Source: Leptospira ellisii (GTDB lineage Bacteria > Spirochaetota > Leptospiria > Leptospirales > Leptospiraceae). From it: 20,338 nucleotides of DNA. Shown in pieces: positions 12,562 through 19,731 of this stretch (positions are counted from its first letter, which is position 1; each line of letters opens with the position of its first letter). The notes beneath the pieces were generated by a model. The model was not told the DNA's origin. It did no database searches and saw only the letters and a list, made by a program, of their open reading frames with translations. A program made the position numbers and the translations under genes. Location of the stretch: NCBI RefSeq assembly GCF_002811955.1, contig NZ_NPEF01000053.1:1-20338 (forward strand), read 5' to 3'.

Positions 12562-13600
12562 AATAAAATTCCGCGCCTTCCTTTTCCGAACCGTCTGGGA
12601 TCCGAACGTTCATATCTATCATAAAATCATAAAGTTCTAAAATGACTTTATCCGAAAAAAAGGACGTTTCCCGTTTCAGCCGGTTTCTGACGAAATTCTT
12701 TCGGGCGGGGCTGTAGGATTGAATGTCTAGGTATTCGTAAAATTCCTCGTCCGAGAGGGAACCTTCGTATTTGCGGGAGAGGATTTTGTATTTCCGCAAC
12801 TGATCGATCCGATCCTTTAAAATCGTAAAGAACAGCAAAAAGGAATCCTTTCCCGTTTGGAATTTTCCCAATTCTTTAAAAAAACGGATCCGATCCGATT
12901 CCATAAAAAAATCGACGAGCGAGGAGGAATTGAGTTCCGAATTGAACAACAACACGTCCTCGATGTCCTGTCTTACGAACGTCTTTTTGTTCAGATACAA
13001 TTTGAGTTTGGAAAGGGATTGCAGATAAGCACCCATGGACGGGGGAATTTTATGGATGAATTCGTCGGCAGCGTCTTCATCCAGTTGAACTCCTATCTCC
13101 TTACAGGCCTGCGTTAATCCGGCTCTCGTTTCGTTGGGATAGAAATTTTTCGTTTTGATCAGTCGCGCTTTCCCGCCGAAAATCTGCAGAACTTTGTTCG
13201 GAACTTCCCAATGATTATAGTGGACCAAAAGCTGAAGGGATTCCGGAAAATCGGAGAATCGTTTTTGAATCGATTCGCTGTTTTTTCCTTTGCCGCCGGA
13301 GATCGGTTTAAAAAAATCCAAACCGGATTTGATGATGAACAATTTTCTCGCCGAGAACATATCCAGATTGAAGGCTTCCGATTGGAATCGTTCGAAGTCG
13401 CCGGGTTCGGAAACGAAAACCACGATTTCAAACGCCTCACCGGTTTTTCGTATCGCCTCTTTGTATCGTTCGGCGAGAATTTCGAATTCGTAGGATTCTT
13501 TCGCCGCCACAAAAACCACGGGCGGAAGTTCTTTGCCGAACTCCGAAAGAAATTCGATCGAGTTTTTGTATTCTTTCGTTTTGGAAGCGTTTGCTTTCAT
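12503..13600 (-). CDS. holA: DNA polymerase III delta subunit
   Basis: HolA (delta) is the clamp-loader subunit that opens the beta ring made by dnaN. The 365-aa product (343 in E. coli) shows the family layout. An AAA+-like N-terminal domain opens with PPVVFVAAKESYEFEILAER, including a degenerate P-loop as expected for delta. Then comes the strand and helix around DMFSARKLFIIKSG, and LLVHYNHWEVPNK. Last is the alpha-helical collar domain (about 240-365). Overall similarity to E. coli delta is low but the order of segments is convincing. The ATG is at 13600; the ribosome-binding site is weak. The gene is tail-to-tail with the Fis-type gene, sharing 59 bases. Confidence 0.85.
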   Translation of the reverse strand: MKANASKTKEYKNSIEFLSEFGKELPPVVFVAAKESYEFEILAERYKEAIRKTGEAFEIVVFVSEPGDFERFQSEAFNLDMFSARKLFIIKSGLDFFKPISGGKGKNSESIQKRFSDFPESLQLLVHYNHWEVPNKVLQIFGGKARLIKTKNFYPNETRAGLTQACKEIGVQLDEDAADEFIHKIPPSMGAYLQSLSKLKLYLNKKTFVRQDIEDVLLFNSELNSSSLVDFFMESDRIRFFKELGKFQTGKDSFLLFFTILKDRIDQLRKYKILSRKYEGSLSDEEFYEYLDIQSYSPARKNFVRNRLKRETSFFSDKVILELYDFMIDMNVRIPDGSEKEGAEFYFNRRMEDFFLQLRRKDRIL

Positions 13601-13674
13601 AAAATTTCCGTCTCGAAACCGCCGTAAAAAAGCGGGAATCGCTTAAGCTCGGTAACCGATTCTCCGAAGAATAA

Positions 13675-13883
<209 letters not shown>

Positions 13884-13893
<10 letters not shown>

Positions 13894-14447
13894 TTTCCCT
13901 TTAAATATCCTTCCCACAACCTGTGATATTGATAGAACATCCGGATCGGAAATCCGAGTATGTTCGTATACGAACCTTCGTAATGACGGACCGGTCCGTT
14001 TTTGTCCTGGATTCCGTAACTTCCCGCCTTATCGAACGGTTTGTATTGCTCGATGTATTTGAGAATCCGATCTTCGTCCCAAGAATGAAAGTAAACCCGG
14101 GAGGAATCAAACGCGAATTGTTCCAATCCATCGCGGTAAATTCCCAAACCCGAATATACGAGATGCGCTTTTCCGGAAAGGTTTCGTAACATTTCCGCCG
14201 CTTCCGAGACGTTTTCCGGTTTCTGCAGAATGGAAGTTTCCTGAACCACGATCGTATCACAGGAGACAAGGAATTCGTCCCGGGTTCTGGTTCCCAGTTT
14301 GGCGAGAGTGATTCTTCTTAGATATTCGAGAGGGCTTTCCTTAGGAAGGGGACGTTCGTCCACGTCTTCGGGTTCGATTCTAAAATCCAAATCCAGGGAT
14401 TCCAATACCTGTTTTCTCCGCGGAGATCTGGATCTTAGGACGATCAT
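13884..14447 (-). CDS. maf: Maf-family nucleotide pyrophosphatase
   Basis: Maf/YhdE-type enzymes hydrolyse non-canonical or surplus nucleoside triphosphates (for example dTTP, UTP or modified forms) to monophosphates. The 187-aa product has the Maf opening [14 protein letters not shown] (residues 5-18), the acidic catalytic VSCDTIVV (Asp64), and the later motif [15 protein letters not shown] followed by [11 protein letters not shown], all in normal order and spacing. The start is the ATG at 14445-14447. The same frame stays open for a further 106 codons upstream, but that stretch does not resemble Maf and runs under the divergent gene. The ribosome-binding site is weak. The subfamily cannot be fixed by eye. 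Confidence 0.9.
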
Positions 14448-14505
14448 AAAATCCAAGGTTTGAGAAAAGCGTTGCTTTGCACCCGTTTTCCGGTCGATAT
14501 AGACA

Positions 14506-15384
14506 ATGATGATGAAGAATCGGCTGCCCCGAGCGATCGGTATAAATATCGTTCTATGGATCCTTTTTTGTAGTTTAACTCCTCTTTTTACGCAGGATAA
14601 ACAGGATAAAAAAGCGGAGAAGGAAACTCCAAAGCCGGAATCCTCTCGGGAATTGATCGAAACCGGAAAACTGGAATCCACCCGAAAACGGGCCTTTTCT
14701 TCCTTAAAGGGAATTCGAATTTCACTTTTGAACTTCGGTAAAAAACAGGAACTGGAAAAATTCACGGCCGATTACGGCCAAGCCGAAACGCAGTATTTGA
14801 GGGCGGAATATTCCTCCGCAACGTCCTCCTTTGAACAGATCTTCAAATCGATTTCTCCTTTGGAGGATTCGATACGAAAGGATTACGAATCGAAAACGGT
14901 TCAGCTCGGTCAGGAAATCGCTCCGATCGTGGTTTCCATCCGCTTGGACGAAAAGAATAAATACCGTTCCATTCTACCCGTTTTAGAAAAGTTTTATATT
15001 CGATCCGGAGAAACTTCGAAAGCCGCCGTAACCGAATTGGAGAAAGGGGACAGAACTTCCGCGCTTTATTATCAAAAACAATCTTTGTATTCCTTGTATC
15101 GGATAAAAATCCTTCTGGGAAAAAACGAAGACCTCTCCCTTTCGGATCGGATTTCCAAAAACAGAATTCTCGAAACGGATTATCTAAAACCGGAAGAATT
15201 GATTTATTGGGACGATACGAACGACCGCGTCCATTCGGAAGCCGAAGAGGAACGAAAAAGAGACAGAGTCAAAACTCTGAAAACGTACGAATGGCGCCTA
15301 GGAATTTCCGCCGGAAAACTTCAAAAGGATTCCGAACCGAAAACACAACCGTCTTCGGCGGAAAGTTCCGTTAAACCGAAATGA
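14506..15384 (+). CDS. Exported helical protein of unknown function
   Basis: The product is 292 aa if the first of three consecutive ATG codons (14506, 14509, 14512) is used. Residues 1-29 form a signal peptide: MMMKNRLPR, then a hydrophobic core, with a probable signal peptidase I cut after SLTPLFTQ. The Cys at position 22 lies in the middle of the core and is not a good lipobox. The mature protein is very charged and predicted to be almost wholly helical, with a tandem-helix character ([20 protein letters not shown]) reminiscent of TPR-like folds, but I see no clear TPR repeat. It ends in a disordered Pro/Ser/Lys tail. Its last four bases (ATGA) overlap the next gene, so it is translationally coupled to that lipoprotein. 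Function is unknown. Confidence 0.8.
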   Translation: MMMKNRLPRAIGINIVLWILFCSLTPLFTQDKQDKKAEKETPKPESSRELIETGKLESTRKRAFSSLKGIRISLLNFGKKQELEKFTADYGQAETQYLRAEYSSATSSFEQIFKSISPLEDSIRKDYESKTVQLGQEIAPIVVSIRLDEKNKYRSILPVLEKFYIRSGETSKAAVTELEKGDRTSALYYQKQSLYSLYRIKILLGKNEDLSLSDRISKNRILETDYLKPEELIYWDDTNDRVHSEAEEERKRDRVKTLKTYEWRLGISAGKLQKDSEPKTQPSSAESSVKPK

Positions 15385-15899
15385 AAGAATTCGAAAAAAA
15401 GAATCCGGTTTCCTTTTTGTTCGGGGCGTTTCGAATCCTTACGCTCGTTTTCTGCGTGGGGGTTTTACCTTCCTGTAGAAGGGGAAGTTTCGATCGCGTG
15501 AAGGAATCCGGGCTTCAATATCTCTGCAAGGAATATCTGCTTTTCTGCGATAGGATCGTCGCCAAAATAGACATGTTCGATTGTGATCCCTTGCACAATA
15601 CCTACGAAAGCGACGGATCGCATTATATCAACAGGGACGTCCTTGTGGACGATCTCACGGTGGAAAAGGAAAATCGGGATTCGGAAATTTTCGATCCGTA
15701 TTCCGAAAAAAAACCTAAGAAAGAAAAAACGAAAGATACCAATTCCGACTTCGGAAAAAATATCCGGATCGATTCCAGAAAGTTGATCCGAACCTTCGAT
15801 ACGGAACGCGGAAAAAGGCCGCAGATCGGAGATCGTTCGGAATCGATCGAAAACATACGACCTTGTTATCCCGTTAAACCGAACTATGAAAAGGAGTGA
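15381..15899 (+). CDS. Small putative lipoprotein
   Basis: The 172-aa product has a charged start (MKEFEKK), a hydrophobic stretch and the lipobox VLPSC, predicting lipidation at Cys32. The mature N-terminal part is rich in cysteine and aromatic residues (LQYLCKEYLLFCDR, DMFDCDPL) and could hold one or two disulphides. The second half (about 90-172) is highly charged, rich in Lys, Glu, Arg and Asp, and probably disordered. I recognise no family. It overlaps the upstream exported-protein gene by four bases and has no ribosome-binding site of its own that I can see. Its own 3' end carries the ribosome-binding site of the SDR gene six bases downstream. The first two genes of this unit may act together in the periplasm, which is inferred from coupling only. 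Confidence 0.75.
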   Translation: MKEFEKKNPVSFLFGAFRILTLVFCVGVLPSCRRGSFDRVKESGLQYLCKEYLLFCDRIVAKIDMFDCDPLHNTYESDGSHYINRDVLVDDLTVEKENRDSEIFDPYSEKKPKKEKTKDTNSDFGKNIRIDSRKLIRTFDTERGKRPQIGDRSESIENIRPCYPVKPNYEKE

Positions 15900-15905
15900 A
15901 CGAAA

Positions 15906-16649
15906 TTGAACGATCTATTCAGCGTGAAAAATAAAACGGTCCTTGTCACCGGATCTACGAGAGGAATCGGTAAATACTTTGCAGAAGGTTTTTTAAAGGC
16001 AGGCGCGATCGTTTACGGAACCGGCTCCTCCGAGGAATCGGTTAAAAAATTCGAGGGAACCGGAATCAAAGGTTTTGCGGCGGATATTCGTCGATCGGAA
16101 GTTATGACCTCCGTCATAGAAAGTATCGTTAAGGAACACGGAAAATTGGACGTTCTCGTGAATAACGCCGGGATCGCTTCCAACAAACCGGCCGCTTTTT
16201 TGAAGGAAGACGAAATCGAATCGATCATACAGACGAACTTCGCTGGAGTTTTCCGTACCAGCGCCTCCTACTACAAAATCCATAAAAAGAAGGGCGGGAA
16301 TATTATAAATATTGCATCTATTTTGGGGATGAGAGGAACGAAATTCGCGTCCGTTTATTCCGGAACCAAAGGGGCCGTGATCAATATGACCCGAGCTTTG
16401 GCCGTCGAATGGATGGGTTCGGGTTATCGAGTCAACGCGATTTGTCCGGGTTTTATCGATACGGACATGACCGATATGATCAAGGAAAAACCGGAAGTTA
16501 TGGAACAGATGTTGAAGGCGATTCCTATGGGTAGACTCGGCAAACCCGAGGACCTCGTCGGCGCCGCGATCTATCTCGCGAGCGACGCTTCCTCCTACGT
16601 TACGGGTCAGACGATCGTAGTGGACGGCGGTATCACGGCCGGAATTTGA
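15906..16649 (+). CDS. Short-chain dehydrogenase/reductase, FabG-like
   Basis: This 247-aa protein is a classical SDR oxidoreductase. The nucleotide-binding TGSTRGIG lies at 15-22 and NNAG at 86-89. The catalytic tetrad appears complete: Asn111, Ser138, Tyr151 and Lys155 (YSGTK). The C-terminus has the usual PGFIDTDMT and YVTGQTIVVDGG segments. The length and pattern match 3-oxoacyl-ACP reductases (FabG) and related sugar or alcohol dehydrogenases. Substrate cannot be told from sequence, so no symbol is given. The start is TTG at 15906, supported by AAGGAGTG at 15892-15899, which overlaps the stop codon of the preceding gene. It is the third gene of the unit beginning at 14506. Confidence 0.92.
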   Translation: MNDLFSVKNKTVLVTGSTRGIGKYFAEGFLKAGAIVYGTGSSEESVKKFEGTGIKGFAADIRRSEVMTSVIESIVKEHGKLDVLVNNAGIASNKPAAFLKEDEIESIIQTNFAGVFRTSASYYKIHKKKGGNIINIASILGMRGTKFASVYSGTKGAVINMTRALAVEWMGSGYRVNAICPGFIDTDMTDMIKEKPEVMEQMLKAIPMGRLGKPEDLVGAAIYLASDASSYVTGQTIVVDGGITAGI

Positions 16650-16664
16650 TTCGTCTAATCTTAG

Positions 16665-17273
16665 ATGATTCTTTCCTTACATCCGATCAATCCGGAAAAA
16701 AGAAAACTCCAACAGATCTCGGATCGATTGTTGGAAGGGAAGGTTTATATCTTTCCCACGGATACGGTCTACGCTTTGGTTGCGGATTCACAATCCAAAA
16801 CGGGCGTGGAACGTTTGTATGAACTGAAAAACATCCCTAAAAACCAGCCTTTGTCCTTGGTTTGTCCGAACATTTCCGTGGCTTCGAATTATATGGAATC
16901 TCTTCCCAACGAAGCCTTTCGTTTGATGAAACGGGTCACTCCGGGCCCGTTTACGTTTATCGCGAAAGCGAACAAACATCTTCCCCGGGTTTCGTTTTCC
17001 AACCAGAAGGAAAAACAGATCGGAATTCGGATTCCGGATTCGGTTTATCTCCAGGAATTGATGAAACTTCATCCTAATCCGTTGACGACCACTTCCGTTT
17101 TCGCAAACGACGAGTTTATCATCGAAGTGGATTCTCTGGAGGAAATTTACGGAAACCGGGTTGAAGGGATCGTAGACGGCGGAATCGTGGACGTCGAACT
17201 TTCCACGATTTTGGACGTTACCGGGGACGGAGTCGTCGTCGTCCGGGAAGGGAAAGGCGCGGAACTTTTATAA
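16665..17273 (+). CDS. Sua5/YciO/YrdC-family protein, YciO type
   Basis: The 202-aa product resembles E. coli YciO along its length: LHPINPEKR at the start, FPTDTVYALVADS (30-42), AFRLMKRVTPGPFTFI, IGIRIPDS, and the ending VVVREGKGAELL. True threonylcarbamoyl-AMP synthases (TsaC/Sua5), which make the t6A modification of tRNA, carry a KxR...SxN signature. Here the KxR is KNI (55-57) and SxN is SVF (144-146). It therefore fits the YciO branch, whose reaction is not settled, better than TsaC. A separate tsaC/sua5 should exist elsewhere in the genome. It follows the SDR gene by 15 bases and is probably the last gene of that unit. Confidence 0.85.
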   Translation: MILSLHPINPEKRKLQQISDRLLEGKVYIFPTDTVYALVADSQSKTGVERLYELKNIPKNQPLSLVCPNISVASNYMESLPNEAFRLMKRVTPGPFTFIAKANKHLPRVSFSNQKEKQIGIRIPDSVYLQELMKLHPNPLTTTSVFANDEFIIEVDSLEEIYGNRVEGIVDGGIVDVELSTILDVTGDGVVVVREGKGAELL

Positions 17274-17310
17274 CGCCCTCCCCTTTGCCCGTTATCATAA
17301 GTCTTTTTAA

Positions 17311-17322
17311 AAAATCGATTTT
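17311..17322. repeat. Perfect 12-bp palindrome in an intergenic region
   Basis: AAAATCGATTTT is a self-complementary 12-mer in the 196-base region between the YciO-type gene and the FG-GAP lipoprotein gene. It is preceded by a T/A-rich run. It could be a binding site for a dimeric regulator. No hairpin-plus-U-run terminator is visible here. AT-rich palindromes are common, so the confidence is low. Confidence 0.25.
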
Positions 17323-17427
17323 CTAAAATCCGGTCCGCATATTGGTTAAAAAATTATTTCGAATTATGAGGCGGCGCTCTCAAAAAATACCGGATTCGTT
17401 TTAAAAACCCTTTCAGAAATTCGTCTA

Positions 17428-17455
17428 TTGCATTAGAATTCCCATACCATATCAA
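17428..17455 (+). promoter_or_regulatory. Possible promoter of the FG-GAP lipoprotein gene
   Basis: TTGCAT (17428-17433) and TATCAA (17450-17455) are separated by 16 bases and match the -35 and -10 consensus at four positions each. Transcription would start near 17462, only about 8 bases before the ATG at 17470. That would exclude the TTG at 17458 as the start and give an almost leaderless message, consistent with the lack of a ribosome-binding site. Confidence 0.3.
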
Positions 17456-17469
17456 AATTGTTAAACGAA

Positions 17470-19158
17470 ATGAAACGTTGTTTTGCGACCTTCTTTATCT
17501 TATCCGTATCCGCTTCCTGCAGTCTTAAGTCGATGGAGAACGTATGCGACGTTTCCGGTTCGATTTTTTATAAGAATCTGCTTCTGAGTTATATCTTCAA
17601 TTCCGGCAAAATTTCCGGCTGCGGAGTCGAAGGGCAATTACCGAGTGGAGCGCCGCCTAGGATTTTAAACGCGGGTGAAAATAGGATCTTAAACAGCGGT
17701 TTTTTAGCGGGTGATTTCGGTACGGACGTATCCGAAGTCCAAATCTCGCTGGATTCAGGTCCTTTTACATCGGCCGTACTTTCCGGAAATCAATGGAAGT
17801 TTCAACTTCCTGCGGCCGGAGTTCCGTCCACCATTCCCGCAAGCGGCGTTTGGAAAGAATGGAGTTTTCATACGATCTCGATTCGATCGATGGACTCTTC
17901 CGGACAATCTTCCCTAACCGCGACGATTCGCGTTCAGATGGGAATCAACCGGGACGTCAACGGAGACGGATATCCCGACGTGCTGATCGGTTCCCAAGCT
18001 TCCAACAGCGTTCGGGTTTATTTTTCCCTCGGAAAAGCGAGAGGTATCAGCGCTTCTCCCGTTTCGATCATCAACGGCGGAGGCGGAGGTTTCGGATATT
18101 CGGTTAAATTAGGGGATGTCGACGGGGACGGATACGCCGACGGAGTCGTCGGAGACGGATCGGATAACGGTGTTTCGGTTTATTTGTCCCTGGGAACTTC
18201 CGGCGGACTCTCTACCACCGCAGTTACTTCCTTCACCGCGGGAACCGGAGGAATCGTTAACGTGGCGTTAGGCGATACGAACGGAGACGGTTTCACCGAT
18301 CTTTTGTTGGGAGCCTGTTACGATTCCGGAAACGCGGGAGGAATTTATGTTTATACCTCCAGCGGGGTCGTCGGCCAAGGAGTTACTTACAGTCAAAACA
18401 TAGCCAATCCCGGCGGAATCTCGTTTTTCGGATACGCGGTCGCGTTAGGCGACGTCAACGGGGACGGCAAAGCGGATGCTATGATTGCGTCCGTAGGGTC
18501 GGGTCAAAACGGATCGTCATACATATACATCGCGCAAACCTTCGGAACATACGGAGGCACGCCTTCTCAAACCATCTCCGGTTCGCCGAACTGGTATGCG
18601 AATTCCATTTACGCATCCGATATCAATCGGGACGGATTGACGGATATGATCGTAGGAGCTTACCAGGAAAACGGGGGGAGTATTTATTTATACAATTCCA
18701 ACGGCTCGTCGGCGGTAGGTGCGATCAACAGTCCCGTGATCGGGCTGCCCGGATCGGCTAACGGAACGGCGGTGAGTTCCGGAGATGTTAACGGAGACGG
18801 ATTCTTCGACATCCTCGGCGGCGGCTATACATACACGAATACGAATTCAAACCAAGGTTCCGGGACGTCGTTTTTGTATGGAGGAGATCTTTTCGGTCTT
18901 ACTCCGACCGCATTCAATTTCGTAACCGCTCCCGTTAACGAAGGGCAAATGGGAATTTCTATTACTTCCGCGGACATAGACGGAGACGGTTTCAGCGATT
19001 TAATGATCGGAGCGCCGAGTTCCGTCGGCGGTTCCGCCACGAACGCCGGGAGGGTTTATCTATACTTCTCCGACGGGGCCGGCGGTTATAGCAGCGCACC
19101 GCAGACGTTTGCGGATCCGGATGGAACGGGTGGGTTCGGTCAATCAATGGATATATGA
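17470..19158 (+). CDS. FG-GAP repeat lipoprotein, predicted seven-bladed beta-propeller
   Basis: The 562-aa product starts with MKRCFATFFILSVSASC, a spirochaetal lipobox giving lipidation at Cys17. Residues about 50-155 look like one Ig-like beta domain. Then come seven blades, each with an intact calcium-binding DxD/NxDGxxD loop beginning near residues 162, 216, 269, 328, 384, 439 and 502, and most ending in an aromatic strand such as VRVYFSLG or GRVYLYFS. This is the FG-GAP/integrin-alpha-like fold, which usually serves in adhesion or carbohydrate and protein binding at the surface. The first blade lacks its FG strand, and the protein ends in an isolated GFGQSMDI that may close the ring. 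ATG 17470 is preferred; a TTG at 17458 would add four residues. Ligand unknown. Confidence 0.88.
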   Translation: MKRCFATFFILSVSASCSLKSMENVCDVSGSIFYKNLLLSYIFNSGKISGCGVEGQLPSGAPPRILNAGENRILNSGFLAGDFGTDVSEVQISLDSGPFTSAVLSGNQWKFQLPAAGVPSTIPASGVWKEWSFHTISIRSMDSSGQSSLTATIRVQMGINRDVNGDGYPDVLIGSQASNSVRVYFSLGKARGISASPVSIINGGGGGFGYSVKLGDVDGDGYADGVVGDGSDNGVSVYLSLGTSGGLSTTAVTSFTAGTGGIVNVALGDTNGDGFTDLLLGACYDSGNAGGIYVYTSSGVVGQGVTYSQNIANPGGISFFGYAVALGDVNGDGKADAMIASVGSGQNGSSYIYIAQTFGTYGGTPSQTISGSPNWYANSIYASDINRDGLTDMIVGAYQENGGSIYLYNSNGSSAVGAINSPVIGLPGSANGTAVSSGDVNGDGFFDILGGGYTYTNTNSNQGSGTSFLYGGDLFGLTPTAFNFVTAPVNEGQMGISITSADIDGDGFSDLMIGAPSSVGGSATNAGRVYLYFSDGAGGYSSAPQTFADPDGTGGFGQSMDI

Positions 19159-19159
19159 T

Positions 19160-19516
19160 CTAACGGAACCGCTTCTTCCATTCCTCTTCCTTAAAACCAA
19201 CAAAGCCGAAATCCTCGCCGAGAACGAAGGGTCGTTTCACTAGGTTTCCGTGTTTGGAAAGAAGTTCCAATTGTTCGTCGAGGGAGAGAAAGGCCAGTTT
19301 ATCCTTAAGTCCCATCTCCTTATAATCTCCGCCGGATGTGTTGAAGAGTTTTTTGGAATCGTTTCCGAGATACTTCAACATCGTTTTTAGCTCCGTTTTT
19401 TTCGGAGGAGTTTCCCGGATCGGAAGAACTTCCAATTCCACATTTTTACCCGCTAAAAATTTGAGTGCGTTCCGGCAGGTGCTGCAGTTCTGATATTGAT
19501 ACACTTTCAGTTTCAA
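19160..19516 (-). CDS. Spx/ArsC-family thioredoxin-fold protein
   Basis: The 118-aa product has the short ArsC/Spx fold. VYQYQNCSTCRNALKFL carries a CxxC pair (Cys11, Cys14), and the C-terminal RPFVLGEDFGFVGFKEEEW holds the conserved Arg-Pro. Members include arsenate reductases that use glutathione or glutaredoxin and the redox regulators Spx and MgsR. A CxxC with no ars neighbours suggests a YffB or Spx-like protein rather than an arsenate resistance enzyme. The start is TTG at 19514-19516, with GGAGA seven bases upstream, which gives the usual family length. A TTG further up (19562-19564) would add 16 residues with no family match. It converges on the FG-GAP gene with one base between the stop codons. 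Confidence 0.82.
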   Translation of the reverse strand: MKLKVYQYQNCSTCRNALKFLAGKNVELEVLPIRETPPKKTELKTMLKYLGNDSKKLFNTSGGDYKEMGLKDKLAFLSLDEQLELLSKHGNLVKRPFVLGEDFGFVGFKEEEWKKRFR

Positions 19517-19656
19517 AGTCGTATTCTCCGGTTTCGATGCTTTTCCCGTATCGTTTCGGGTCAAGTTTTCCGGTGTGCGCTTTCCGAAAAGATGGTCGTT
19601 TCCGATTCTGTTTTCGGATCAGGTCGGAACTCCGGACTTTTTCACGGGGATTTTTC

Positions 19657-19673
19657 TTTTCGAGCTTCGAAAA
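19657..19673. promoter_or_regulatory. Inverted repeat in the spx-like / fliG divergent region
   Basis: TTTTCGA (19657-19663) and TCGAAAA (19667-19673) form a perfect 7-bp inverted repeat with a 3-base centre. It lies 8 bases upstream of the candidate fliG -35 and in the shared 215-base upstream region of two divergent genes. That is a usual position for a regulator site controlling one or both. The rest of this region (19517-19731) shows nothing else I can assign apart from the fliG promoter. Confidence 0.35.
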
Positions 19674-19681
19674 TCTTTTCG

Positions 19682-19710
19682 TTGAAATCGACCTTTTTAA
19701 CCGATAGGAT
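19682..19710 (+). promoter_or_regulatory. Candidate sigma-70-type promoter of fliG
   Basis: TTGAAA (19682-19687) and TAGGAT (19705-19710) are separated by exactly 17 bases and match the -35 and -10 consensus at four positions each. A start near 19717 would leave about 15 bases before the GTG start codon, with no ribosome-binding site. No sigma-28-like or sigma-54-like (GG-N10-GC) element was evident by eye. Confidence 0.4.
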
Positions 19711-19731
19711 TCTTACAGGCAGACTCGAAAC

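Noticed and set aside
13962..13975. A 14-bp perfect palindrome (GTTCGTATACGAAC).
   Set aside because: It lies inside maf, encoding the conserved GSYTN segment. A related 10-bp palindrome at 8390-8399 is intergenic, but two occurrences do not make a family of sites.
14448..14765. A 106-codon in-frame extension of maf upstream of its ATG.
   Set aside because: It does not resemble Maf, covers the divergent promoter region and overlaps the exported-protein gene. Maf proteins normally start a few residues before the SxSPRR motif.
17953..19050. Repeated GGNGACGG units in the FG-GAP gene, considered as a tandem DNA repeat.
   Set aside because: The similarity is confined to the codons for the calcium loops, and the sequence between them diverges. 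This is protein-level repetition, not a recent DNA tandem array.
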